A stretch of DNA of 14,435 nt, from NCBI GenBank assembly GCA_905215855.1, contig CAJMRT010000046.1, forward strand, positions 1 to 14,435. Direction: 5' to 3'. The position numbers and the translations under genes were made by a program. A model generated the notes under the pieces. The model was not told the origin of the DNA and did no database searches. It worked only from the letters and a program-made list of their open reading frames with translations. Shown piece after piece: positions 1 through 7,600 of this stretch. Position 1 is the first letter of the stretch; each line of letters opens with the position of its first letter. This stretch comes from an uncultured bacterium (GTDB lineage Bacteria > Bacillota > Clostridia > Oscillospirales > Acutalibacteraceae).

Positions 1-38
1 TTAAAAGTCAAGTGCTCTGCCAACTGAGCTAATGAGTC
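1..38 (-). tRNA. tRNA-Lys (TTT), partial
   Basis: Only the 5' part lies in the window. The reverse complement starts GACTCATTAGCTCAGTTGG, a typical acceptor plus D-arm, and runs into an anticodon loop CTTTTAA, giving anticodon TTT (Lys). The variable loop, T-arm and 3' end are beyond position 1. It is the last visible gene of a three-tRNA operon, 3 nt after tRNA-His. Confidence 0.88.
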
Positions 39-41
39 AAA

Positions 42-119
42 TGGGGTGGAATGCCGGATTCGAACCGGCGGTCTCCAGTGCCACAAACTGGCGCGTTAAC
101 CAACTACGCTAATCCCACC
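42..119 (-). tRNA. tRNA-His (GTG)
   Basis: A complete cloverleaf can be drawn. The acceptor GTGGGAT pairs with ATTCCAC with one G-T wobble. The anticodon loop is TTGTGGC (anticodon GTG), and the T-arm contains GGTTCGAATCC. The extra 5' G (G-1) diagnostic of tRNA-His is encoded at 119 and faces discriminator C at 45. The 3' CCA is encoded at 44-42. It lies between tRNA-Arg and tRNA-Lys. Confidence 0.96.
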
Positions 120-124
120 ATAAG

Positions 125-201
125 TGGCGCGCCAAAAGGGACTCGAACCCCTGACCTACTGCTTAGAAGGCAGTTGCTCTATCCAGCTGAGCTATTGGCG
201 C
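125..201 (-). tRNA. tRNA-Arg (TCT)
   Basis: A complete cloverleaf can be drawn. The acceptor GCGCCAA pairs perfectly with TTGGCGC, the discriminator is G, and CCA is encoded (127-125). The anticodon stem-loop CTGC-CTTCTAA-GCAG gives anticodon TCT, reading AGA/AGG. It is the promoter-proximal tRNA of the operon, about 27 nt after the predicted transcription start. Confidence 0.96.
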
Positions 202-234
202 ATTGAGTTGCTGACCTCATCAGTCAGCCTTTAT

Positions 235-263
235 ATTATACCCATATACCGCTAATTTGTCAA
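235..263 (-). promoter_or_regulatory. SigA promoter of the tRNA operon
   Basis: On the minus strand there is a perfect -35 TTGACA (263-258), a 17-bp spacer, and a perfect -10 TATAAT (240-235). The predicted start is near 228, leaving a short leader before tRNA-Arg. A consensus promoter is expected for stable RNA genes. Confidence 0.9.
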
Positions 264-300
264 CACTTATTTCAAAATTTTTCAAATTTTTTTCAAATTA
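264..300 (-). promoter_or_regulatory. Phased A/T tracts upstream of the tRNA promoter (UP-element-like)
   Basis: TTCAAA occurs at 271, 281 and 292, each followed by a T tract, giving a 10-11 bp period just upstream of the -35 box. Helically phased A-tracts at this place are typical of curved DNA or UP elements that boost stable-RNA promoters. That role is inferred. The stretch also separates the tRNA operon from the stop of the upstream minus-strand gene, and no hairpin terminator for that gene is visible in it. Confidence 0.45.
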
Positions 301-316
301 TTTTAGGCGGACAAAA

Positions 317-1417
317 TTACGGTTTTCCGTATTTCTGTGCAAGTGCAAGATTTCTATAGTCGGGTTCTGACGAAACTTCTCTGATAAGCTTTATAAACGC
401 AGGAAGTTTATACGGCTGATCTTCGCTAAGCAATTCAATTTCAATCGTCGCTCTATCGTTCCAGAACGGATAAACATCAAGTTCGCAGTAGGTGCTGTTG
501 TCAACAATGCAATACCTGTCTTTACTGATGACGCCTGTAACATACTGCCTTTGAGCAAGGTACGAGTCGTATTGCTCCTTTGAAATATAATTTTCAATTT
601 CAATCCGCTTAATATCCGATATTTTGATTTTTACAGTTTTAATATATACAGCCTTGTCACCCTCTCCCCTTTTTCGGATTCTAAAATATCCTTCTTCGGG
701 AGTAGTGAGGTATGCCTGTGTAATAGGAATTCTGCGACAGGTTTTTATGCTGTTCAAAAATTCAATATCAGGATATTCAATCAAAAATTTTCTTTCAATT
801 TCAAGCGGTTTCGGAATTCCAAGAAATGCGACAACCTCCTTTAAAAGTCTTTTCAGCTTAGTATCAAAGTCGGTTGAGTTGTCGATAACACGCAAATGCG
901 GTGTGCCTGTCCACACAGCCATAACATCTGTGTCAACTTCTCTTGCTTTTTCAAGACTTTCTTCTCTGCGAAAAATATTAGTTTCTTTTCCGTAATACTC
1001 TTCTGCACCGTCTGCGGAAGTCACAAGATGAAATACTGCGTCATAAGAATTTCGTATTACATCTTCATTCAAATTATGGATACCTGCATACTTTGCAAAC
1101 TCATCTTCCGTAACATATGCTCTGCTGTCGAGCAAGCCTCTGTCAAAAAGCAACACCGCTTTTTCGCAATTCATTTCCTTTGCAAGCCGAGTTTTTTCAT
1201 TCTCTTCGGCAAGCTGAATTTCAAACAGTTCTCTGTGAAATTCATAAGAACCGACATTTTCGGGGGTTTTGCCCTCACTAAACAATCTGCTTGCAACTTC
1301 ACCGATTGAAATTGTAGGAATATTAAGCTTTTTAAGTTCTTCGTTGATATATTTCAATGCGGAAGTCTTGCCACCGCAAGGTCCTCCCGTCAATACTATT
1401 TTTACAACTTCAGCCAT
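317..1417 (-). CDS. P-loop ATPase (AAA_28/NadR-like) fused to a CYTH domain
   Basis: The protein has 366 aa. The N-terminal half (about 5-200) is a nucleotide-binding kinase-like domain with Walker A GGPCGGKT (11-18) and a Walker B-like VLLFDRG ending near residue 94. The C-terminal half (about 203-366) is a CYTH domain with the signature ExExK (E206, E208, K210), basic tunnel residues in RIRKRG (246-251), and acidic IEIEL (325-329). CYTH enzymes act on triphosphate substrates in a metal-containing tunnel; the actual substrate here is unknown. The start ATG at 1417 is chosen because GGGTGA lies 4 nt upstream and the Walker A strand follows at once. A longer reading back to 1528 has no SD and unlikely sequence. 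It is probably monocistronic and cytosolic. It is divergent from ilvE, and no functional link is evident. Confidence 0.85.
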   Translation of the reverse strand: MAEVVKIVLTGGPCGGKTSALKYINEELKKLNIPTISIGEVASRLFSEGKTPENVGSYEFHRELFEIQLAEENEKTRLAKEMNCEKAVLLFDRGLLDSRAYVTEDEFAKYAGIHNLNEDVIRNSYDAVFHLVTSADGAEEYYGKETNIFRREESLEKAREVDTDVMAVWTGTPHLRVIDNSTDFDTKLKRLLKEVVAFLGIPKPLEIERKFLIEYPDIEFLNSIKTCRRIPITQAYLTTPEEGYFRIRKRGEGDKAVYIKTVKIKISDIKRIEIENYISKEQYDSYLAQRQYVTGVISKDRYCIVDNSTYCELDVYPFWNDRATIEIELLSEDQPYKLPAFIKLIREVSSEPDYRNLALAQKYGKP

Positions 1418-1436
1418 AAAATCACCCATGTAACTT

Positions 1437-1465
1437 ATTAAATTAAGTATATATCCCAACAGCAA
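1437..1465 (-). promoter_or_regulatory. Possible promoter of the ATPase-CYTH gene
   Basis: A minus-strand TTGCTG (1465-1460), 17-bp spacer and TTTAAT (1442-1437) would start transcription near 1430, giving a very short leader. The match to consensus is modest. Confidence 0.28.
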
Positions 1466-1617
1466 TTTTTTTATTCTGTAGAAGAACATTATTTCTTGTT
1501 TTTGCCCTTTAAAAGATAATATCGGCAAAATGAAAGTTTCTTATGCAGTAAAATTCATATTATACATTAAAAAGCGTATAAATTATCATAAAAACGGTGA
1601 AATATGCTGTTATAACA

Positions 1618-1647
1618 TTGACAAGTTGCGTGTTAAAGTGCTAAAAT
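1618..1647 (+). promoter_or_regulatory. SigA promoter of ilvE
   Basis: A perfect -35 TTGACA (1618-1623) is followed by an 18-bp spacer and -10 TAAAAT (1642-1647), preceded by TGC, an extended -10 element. The start is predicted near 1654, about 41 nt before the ATG. This leader is too short for a T-box or a leader-peptide attenuator, so control by those means is not indicated. Confidence 0.75.
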
Positions 1648-1694
1648 ATGTGTATAACCAATGAGGTTTTTTCTTATATTGAAAGGAAGTATTT

Positions 1695-2723
1695 ATGATG
1701 GAAAAGCAGAATATTGACTGGGCAAACATTGGCTTCGGTTATATGCCCATCGGTGAAAGATTTGTAGCTAATTATAAAGACGGTAAGTGGGATGAAGGCA
1801 ATATGACTGCCGATACCACAATTACTATCAGCGAATGTGCAGGCGTTTTGCAGTATGCTCAGACTTGCTTTGAGGGTATGAAAGCGTACACTACCTGTGA
1901 CGGCAGAATTGTTGTGTTCAGACCTGACCTTAACGGTCAGAGAATGGAAGACAGCTGTAAGCGTCTTGAGATGCCTGTATTTCCAAAAGAAAAGTTTGTT
2001 GAGGCTGTTTGCAATGTTGTTAAGGCAAATGCCGATTATGTTCCGCCATACGGCACAGGCGCAACACTTTACATTCGTCCGTATATGTTCGGCAGTGGTC
2101 CTGTAATCGGTGTTAAGCCGTCGGCAGAATATCAGTTCAGAGTATTTACTACTCCCGTTGGGCCGTACTTCAAGGGCGGTGCAAAGCCTATTACAATTAA
2201 GGTTTCAGACTTTGACAGAGCTGCTCCTCACGGCACAGGTCACATCAAGGCAGGACTTAACTATGCAATGAGCCTTCACGCTATTGTTACCGCTCATGCA
2301 GAAGGTTTTGACGAAAATATGTACCTTGACGCCGCTACAAGAACTAAGGTTGAAGAAACAGGCGGTGCTAACTTTATTTTTGTAACAAAGGACAACAAGG
2401 TTGTTACTCCAAAGTCTAACAGCATTCTCCCCTCAATTACCCGCCGTTCACTTATGTATGTTGCTGAGCATTATCTTGGTCTTGAGGTTGAGGAAAGAGA
2501 AGTTTACTTTGATGAAGTTAAGGACTTTGCAGAATGCGGTCTTTGCGGAACAGCAGCCGTAATCTCACCTGTCGGCAAAATTAACGACCACGGCAAGGAA
2601 ATTTGTTTCCCGAGCGGTATGGATGAAATGGGTCCGATTACAAAGAAGCTTTACGATACACTTACAGGTATTCAGATGGGCAGAATCGAAGCTCCCGAAG
2701 GCTGGATTAAGGAAATCAAGTAA
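1695..2723 (+). CDS. ilvE: Branched-chain amino acid aminotransferase
   Basis: The protein has 342 aa, the usual length for the long (BCAT-II type) fold-type IV aminotransferases. It is a cytosolic PLP enzyme that exchanges the amino group between Leu/Ile/Val and 2-oxoglutarate, the last step of their synthesis. Diagnostic stretches are YAQTCFEGMKAY (54-65), LYIRPYMFG (125-133), GHIKAGLNYA with the PLP lysine K185, ETGGANFIF (221-229), and LPSITRRS (245-252). GGAAG at 1685-1689 precedes ATG codons at both 1695 and 1698; either could be used and they differ by one Met. It stands alone, with its own promoter and a terminator 20 nt after the stop. A pair of cysteines, C281 and C284, is present, but it does not align with the redox CXXC of the mammalian enzyme. 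Confidence 0.95.
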   Translation: MMEKQNIDWANIGFGYMPIGERFVANYKDGKWDEGNMTADTTITISECAGVLQYAQTCFEGMKAYTTCDGRIVVFRPDLNGQRMEDSCKRLEMPVFPKEKFVEAVCNVVKANADYVPPYGTGATLYIRPYMFGSGPVIGVKPSAEYQFRVFTTPVGPYFKGGAKPITIKVSDFDRAAPHGTGHIKAGLNYAMSLHAIVTAHAEGFDENMYLDAATRTKVEETGGANFIFVTKDNKVVTPKSNSILPSITRRSLMYVAEHYLGLEVEEREVYFDEVKDFAECGLCGTAAVISPVGKINDHGKEICFPSGMDEMGPITKKLYDTLTGIQMGRIEAPEGWIKEIK

Positions 2724-2742
2724 TCAATTTTATACATATAAC

Positions 2743-2772
2743 AAGACGGTCTGCGAGAACAGACCGTCTTTT
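2743..2772 (+). terminator. Rho-independent terminator of ilvE
   Basis: AAGACGGTCT (2743-2752) pairs perfectly with AGACCGTCTT (2761-2770), extended by G2753-C2760, with a short loop and a TTTT run overlapping the stem end. The hairpin lies between the convergent stops of ilvE and the kinase-like gene. It may also stop the opposing transcript, although the U-tract on that side is poor. Confidence 0.85.
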
Positions 2773-3484
2773 ATTTGCAGTTTATAATTATATTGTTGTA
2801 GGCAACATCTACGGCACACTCATCTGTATTACAATGCAGTACATAAAATTTTGTATGCCGAATAAGATTATCGAGATTTGAGAGCAAAGAGATTCCGTCT
2901 GACTTATTCACAAATTTGACAGTCGATTTGTAAAGCCTTTGTACAATCTCCTTTGTGTCGGGGACTGTAACAAAATTAGTATCTGAGCGTTCAATGAATA
3001 TTATAGCACCTACAGGGACGGTTTCGTTGTTAGCAATTCCGCTTCCGCCGTCAAACGGAGTTCCGCAGCATAGCGGGACTTCGTTTTTAATTTTCACAAC
3101 AGGCTTATCGTCATTGAGAATATGAGCTTTTGTGCCGAATCTTTTCAGCCACATCTTTGTATGAGTAGATTTGCCGACGCCTGAATCGGCGGAAAACAAA
3201 TACGCTTTTCCGTCAAAAACGAGTGCCGAGGAATGCACAAGCATAGACCCACGGTGAATTATTTTGCGGTTAAAAATTGATGCCGTTGCAAATTCTTCGG
3301 CTTCATCAATGGTTGAACCTTCAACCATACGGCTCAACAGAGAATTTAAGTATGAGGCTGACGGTATGGCAGAAAAATCTGCACTTCTCTCCCCTTCATA
3401 CAAAAACGGTTCGCACAATTTTTTTAAGTAATCAAATTTCGGCTCAATTTCAACAATAAAATCAGCCATTAAATATTTTGGCAA
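2771..3484 (-). CDS. HPr-kinase-like P-loop protein (HprK/PEPCK-like fold)
   Basis: The protein has 237 aa. Around residues 84-130 it shows the HprK-type core: HSSA (84-87), a P-loop SADSGVGKST (98-107), and NDDKPVV (124-130), matching the DD motif of HPr kinase. A GTPFDG stretch (141-146) follows. It lacks the N-terminal domain of genuine HPr kinase/phosphorylase (about 310 aa), so it is unlikely to phosphorylate HPr. Members of this compact family occur as stand-alone kinases, and relatives in some lasso-peptide clusters phosphorylate the precursor peptide. The substrate here is unknown. The start is TTG at 3484 because GGAGG (3494-3490) lies 5 nt upstream; the in-frame ATG at 3469 is 20 nt from that SD. 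A terminator sits between this gene and the upstream dockerin gene, so its expression may rely on read-through. Confidence 0.75.
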   Translation of the reverse strand: MPKYLMADFIVEIEPKFDYLKKLCEPFLYEGERSADFSAIPSASYLNSLLSRMVEGSTIDEAEEFATASIFNRKIIHRGSMLVHSSALVFDGKAYLFSADSGVGKSTHTKMWLKRFGTKAHILNDDKPVVKIKNEVPLCCGTPFDGGSGIANNETVPVGAIIFIERSDTNFVTVPDTKEIVQRLYKSTVKFVNKSDGISLLSNLDNLIRHTKFYVLHCNTDECAVDVAYNNIIINCK

Positions 3485-3500
3485 AGCGTCCTCCGAAATA

Positions 3501-3532
3501 AAACAGACTCACAAAAAGTGAGCCTGTTTTTT
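3501..3532 (-). terminator. Bidirectional hairpin terminator before the HprK-like gene
   Basis: AAACAGACTCAC (3501-3512) pairs with GTGAGCCTGTTT (3518-3529) with one G-U wobble and an AAAAA/TTTTT loop. T-rich sequence follows on both strands. On the minus strand it follows the dockerin gene stop and ends 6 nt before the SD of the kinase-like gene. Confidence 0.8.
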
Positions 3533-3537
3533 ATTGG

Positions 3538-4413
3538 TTAGTTTAAATGAACGATAAACTTCTGAATTTGGGTTGCATCAACTACTGTGATGTCGCTGTC
3601 ACTGTTATAATCGGCAAGATGTTTTTGTTCTGCCGAAAGTTCAACAATACCGACAACATACTTCTGCACAAGGGTTGCGTCAGAAATATCAATATTACCG
3701 TCCATATTAACATCGCCAATTTTATAGTTAGAAATGCCGTTAAACGGAATATTGTTAGCCTTTGCGTATTCTTCTGCATAAGAACCGTAACTGCCCTTGA
3801 TTGTTACATTCGGAGAGTTTCTGAAAGCGTTAGAAGCAATAGAAGTCACGGATGTAGGAATAAACACCTCTGACAGTGATGCACATTCAGCAAAAGCACT
3901 CTTACCAATCGCACTTGTACCGGCAGGTAAATATACCTTGTCTAAAGAAGTACAATTGTAGAACATCTGATCGGTAATTTTACTCGGCACACAGTTAAAG
4001 GTAACAGATTTCAAACTTGTGCAATTCTGAAACACGGCAGAGCCAAAATCTCTCACCCAGATAGGAATTGAAATTGATTCAAGTGAAGTACAACCGTAAA
4101 AAGAATCAGTACCGATTCTTCTAAGATATCTTGCTTCGTCAAGCCTGACCGATGTTATTGCGGTCTTTCCCACAAAGGCAAAATCAGAAATTTCCGATAC
4201 AGACCAGCTTTGAAGCTTAAGCGGAAGAACAATATCGGTCTTATCACCTTTATATCCGGTTACGCTCGCATTACCGTCGGAAACAGAATATACAAAGCCG
4301 CCGGTTTCATATGAAGCCGCAGAAATTTGAAATGTAGAAATAATAATCAAAAATACAGATAATAACAATCCGGAAAAGCGTTTTAGGGATTTTAAACAAT
4401 ATGTTTTTTTCAT
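3538..4413 (-). CDS. Secreted leucine-rich-repeat (BspA/LRR_5) protein with C-terminal type I dockerin
   Basis: The protein has 291 aa. Residues 1-33 form a signal peptide: basic MKKTYCLKSLKR, a hydrophobic core, then ISA-A. LRR_5 repeats follow, with the motif F-x-x-C-x-S-L or a variant at 105, 128, 151, 174 and 197, an exact 23-residue period. Residues 233-291 are a dockerin with two calcium-loop/helix repeats, GDVNMDGNIDISDA (233-246) and ADYNSDSDITVVDA (267-280). It should be exported and docked to a cohesin-bearing scaffold; the LRR part may bind protein or carbohydrate. The start ATG at 4413 is set by GGGGG (4425-4421) 7 nt upstream. That SD lies inside the last codons of the small peptide gene, whose stop is only 4 nt away, so translation is probably coupled. 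No catalytic domain is visible. Confidence 0.88.
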   Translation of the reverse strand: MKKTYCLKSLKRFSGLLLSVFLIIISTFQISAASYETGGFVYSVSDGNASVTGYKGDKTDIVLPLKLQSWSVSEISDFAFVGKTAITSVRLDEARYLRRIGTDSFYGCTSLESISIPIWVRDFGSAVFQNCTSLKSVTFNCVPSKITDQMFYNCTSLDKVYLPAGTSAIGKSAFAECASLSEVFIPTSVTSIASNAFRNSPNVTIKGSYGSYAEEYAKANNIPFNGISNYKIGDVNMDGNIDISDATLVQKYVVGIVELSAEQKHLADYNSDSDITVVDATQIQKFIVHLN

Positions 4414-4417
4414 ATCA

Positions 4418-4543
4418 TTACCCCCAATCGTCACCATCACTCTTAGTAGCCTCAGGAGTATCATCAAGACTACCGGTCAAAATTATATCCTCGAATTTAA
4501 ATTTTACTAATTCAAATTCAGGAGAAGAATACTCTTTTTTCAT
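4418..4543 (-). CDS. Small acidic peptide, possible precursor-type peptide
   Basis: The peptide has 41 aa, starting MKKEYSSPEFELVKFKFED and ending KSDGDDWG. A very strong SD, AGGAAGGAG (4558-4550), 6 nt before ATG 4543 sets the start; earlier in-frame codons have no SD. There is no signal peptide or membrane segment. The basic, aromatic first half and the short acidic, Ser/Thr/Asp-rich tail resemble a leader/core arrangement of modified peptides, but no cysteines are present. It lies 65 nt after the giant secreted protein gene and 4 nt before the LRR-dockerin gene, so it is probably in their operon. The layout with a nearby HprK-like kinase suggests it might be a kinase substrate (T23, S25, T29, T33 and S35 are candidates), which is inference. 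I do not recognise a named family. Confidence 0.7.
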   Translation of the reverse strand: MKKEYSSPEFELVKFKFEDIILTGSLDDTPEATKSDGDDWG

Positions 4544-4566
4544 AAATAACTCCTTCCTAAATTTTA

Positions 4567-4596
4567 TGTGTGCAACAGTATTGTCTGTTGCACACA
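4567..4596 (-). promoter_or_regulatory. Perfect 12-bp intercistronic hairpin
   Basis: TGTGTGCAACAG (4567-4578) and CTGTTGCACACA (4585-4596) are perfectly complementary around a 6-nt loop. It lies between the giant gene stop and the SD of the small peptide gene. No U-tract follows on either strand, so it is more likely an RNA processing or stability element, or a partial attenuator, than a true terminator. Confidence 0.6.
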
Positions 4597-4608
4597 ATAA
4601 ATTTAAAA

Positions 4609-7600
4609 TCAAACGGTTGCGTTCGCAACATCATAGAGTGTAAAGTAGATAGGATCACCAAGTTCAACAACAGTATCATTTGATTCATTAACATACTTAA
4701 TATAAGTGTAAACTCTATAAACACAATTTGCATTAGTTTCGGTATTATTGAAACGAGCATAATACTGAAGTCTGTTCTTGTTATCAAGTCTATCATTATT
4801 AATCTGTTTTGTGAGCGACTCGATACTTGATTTACCTGTCAAAATTTTATTTTTAGCATCTTCAGCTGCTGCAGGAAGATCATTGATGTACTTATTAGCG
4901 TAGTACTTCATATCAGTATTGTAACCTACACCAATGGAATCGTTTTCTAACTTTAACTTCTGCATCACAATACCTGTCTGAACCTTACTGCTGTCAGGAT
5001 CAAATACACTAAGCTGTTTGCCGTTATAGAAGAAGTTAAGTACAAAGTCAGCGTAAAGCTTGTCTTCATCGTTACCCTTAATAAAATCTTTATTTGTATC
5101 AAGTGTATTCATACTATCAGCGTCAAATCCGGCAAAAGCGGAATCTGTTTTTGCTGTCCACTGATTTCTTGTTACTTCCATAAACTGAGTTGAAGTAGAA
5201 ACTTCCTTAACAGATGCAACTGGAGTTGAGCTTTTTCCATAAACAGGAACTATCCAACAGTTATCATACGCTACATAGCTGAAATGTCCTTCACTGTTGT
5301 ATGCTTTAATAACAAGATTCTCACATTCCGGATCGGAGTAGATTGCCCAATACATAAACTGAAGTTCTTCACCACTTTTATCTTTATATGTTTTCGGAGC
5401 AGTGATATCATACTCATAAGTTCCGTCAGTTTTTTCTGTATAGAATACTGAACCGTAAGGTAATTCAGGTGAATTATTTCTTGTGAAAAATTCAAAATGA
5501 CCGTTTTCGTTATTATAAGAAGTAGGTTTTTTAGTATCCCTATCAAGGAAAACACCAAGGTGGATTTTTTTGTCTGACTGAGTTGAATTAACAACAGCTG
5601 AAGCTATTGACTTACTAACTGATGAATCAAAAGGCATAGAATCTGTAGGTTTATCCCAAGTAAGATTCTTTGTAAAGTTTGACTCATACGGTGCAAGAGA
5701 AAGGATAAAGCTATCTGTAAGAGTTACCTTTACAGAATGTGATTCTACACCTTCACCATTAGTAGCATTCTCATCAAATGTGTATGATGAAGTGTTTTCG
5801 GGATCAACATAACCAGCCTTGTTGTAATACTTTTGTTCACCCATTCTGTCAGTGTAAGAGAACTGAACCTTATACGGTACTTTAATAGAAGTAATGTCAG
5901 AATAGAAATTATAGTATACTGTTCCCGCATTCTCACCAATAAGAGTATCCTCATGTGCCTTATAGTACTCATTAAACGAGAACGTATATTCTAATTTAGT
6001 TACAAGACCATTTTTTCTGTCTCCGCTAACAATTGGTGTAGAAGTAGGTTTAAAAGCAGTTATATCTGTTGTGTTTTCAGCAGAATAGTAACCATTGAAA
6101 TTATAAAGGTTCTTTGTTGTTGTGTAAAGAGTAACAGTAATTTTAGCATCTTGCTGACCAGTAACTATATCACTAATAGTTTTTTTATCAATTGAAGCAG
6201 TAGAATCAATTATACCTGAGTTGTAGTACTCTTTACCATCACTTGATTTTACAACAACCTGAATTTCGGTAGTGGCTTTACCACCGCCTGCATTTTCTCC
6301 GGTGTACAATGAATGGTGGAAGGTCATTGAACCGCCCGAAGTTTTGATATAACGAGCAACCAAAACAACATTAGCATTTCGAGCTACCTGTCCTGTAATC
6401 TTGTTAAGTTCAGACGGGTCATTAACAGCCTTATAAGTATCATCAATCAAACGATACCAACCAACGAAAGTGTAACCATTTGTTGTTGAACTTGTTGCAC
6501 CAACTGTAAACTTGAAGTTCTCAGAGTTATCAGAGGTTGTTTCCACATGGGTCGGCTTATCTGAAGATGAAACTATAGGTGCAGTAAAGTAAGCTTCTGC
6601 AGCTGTATTTGTACCTGTAGCTGTGCCCTCAATAAATGTATCTGTATTAACACCTGTCATTGTAGTAAAGCTGTCGAGGGTATCGGCATATTCAATTTTG
6701 ATATCACCTGTAATTTTAGCTTTATCAACTGAATAGTACCAACGACCGTCGCAACGCTCACCTGGCTGAACATCAGCATTATCTCTGCCACTTGAATGGA
6801 TAGCTGACTCATAGTTAATTATAGCATACTTACCTGCATAAGCGGTATACAGCGATTTAAATGAAGTCCAATAACCTGAAATAACCTCTGTACTTGCACC
6901 GGAATCACTCATAAAATCTGTCGGAACTGCACCATGATTAACAAGGTTTTGGAGTTCATCTGATGATTTTGTAAGACCATACAAAAGTGCTGACGGAGGA
7001 AGTGCTGCGACTTTTTGACCTAGTTTATTGTAAATATACCACTTTGTGGCATATTGACCGAGATAATTTTTAGTTTCTTTGTAATAGTTAACATAACCGT
7101 CAGAAACAATTGTCAAATATTCCTCTTGATCTTTTACTGTATCAACTGTTACATTATCACTATTCTTAATGACTGTACCAAATATATCTGTCGGTTTATC
7201 ATAATAATCGACAAACACTTCATATTTAGTATTATCAACTGTTGTTGCTTTCAATGTATCATTAGGAACATTACCGGCATCAGCCGAAGTATTATTATAA
7301 GTATGATACTTAAAACGATATACGATATTCTTAATATTAGCGACAGAATCACTGCTATTTACCTGTGACATATTTGCAAGATATTTAAAGTCATCATAGT
7401 CATATGTCTGGCAGTTCTTTGATTTTCTGACTCCATCATCACCTGATACATGAACAAAATCCCATACATAGTTATTGAGTGTAATACCTTTAACAACATT
7501 AGATTGATCATCACCTATATGCTTTGGAATCTGCATATATATACTACCTTCTGCATTGACCATCGGCTGTCCCGGATAACCGCCAAGAGCATCCCCATTG

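Noticed and set aside
1654..1694. T-box or leader-peptide attenuator controlling ilvE
   Set aside because: The predicted leader is only about 41 nt and contains no hairpin, T-box sequence or Leu/Ile/Val-rich ORF.
2535..2546. CXXC redox switch in IlvE (C281-C284)
   Set aside because: The pair lies before the GTAAVISPV segment, not at the position of the mammalian mitochondrial BCAT CXXC motif, so equivalence is not supported.
2771..4543. Lasso peptide biosynthetic cluster
   Set aside because: No transglutaminase-like protease, asparagine-synthetase-like cyclase, RRE/PqqD-like protein or transporter is present; only the kinase-like gene and a short peptide.
4567..4596. Intercistronic hairpin as a Rho-independent terminator
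   Set aside because: The stem is perfect but no U-tract follows on either strand, so a processing or stability role is more likely.
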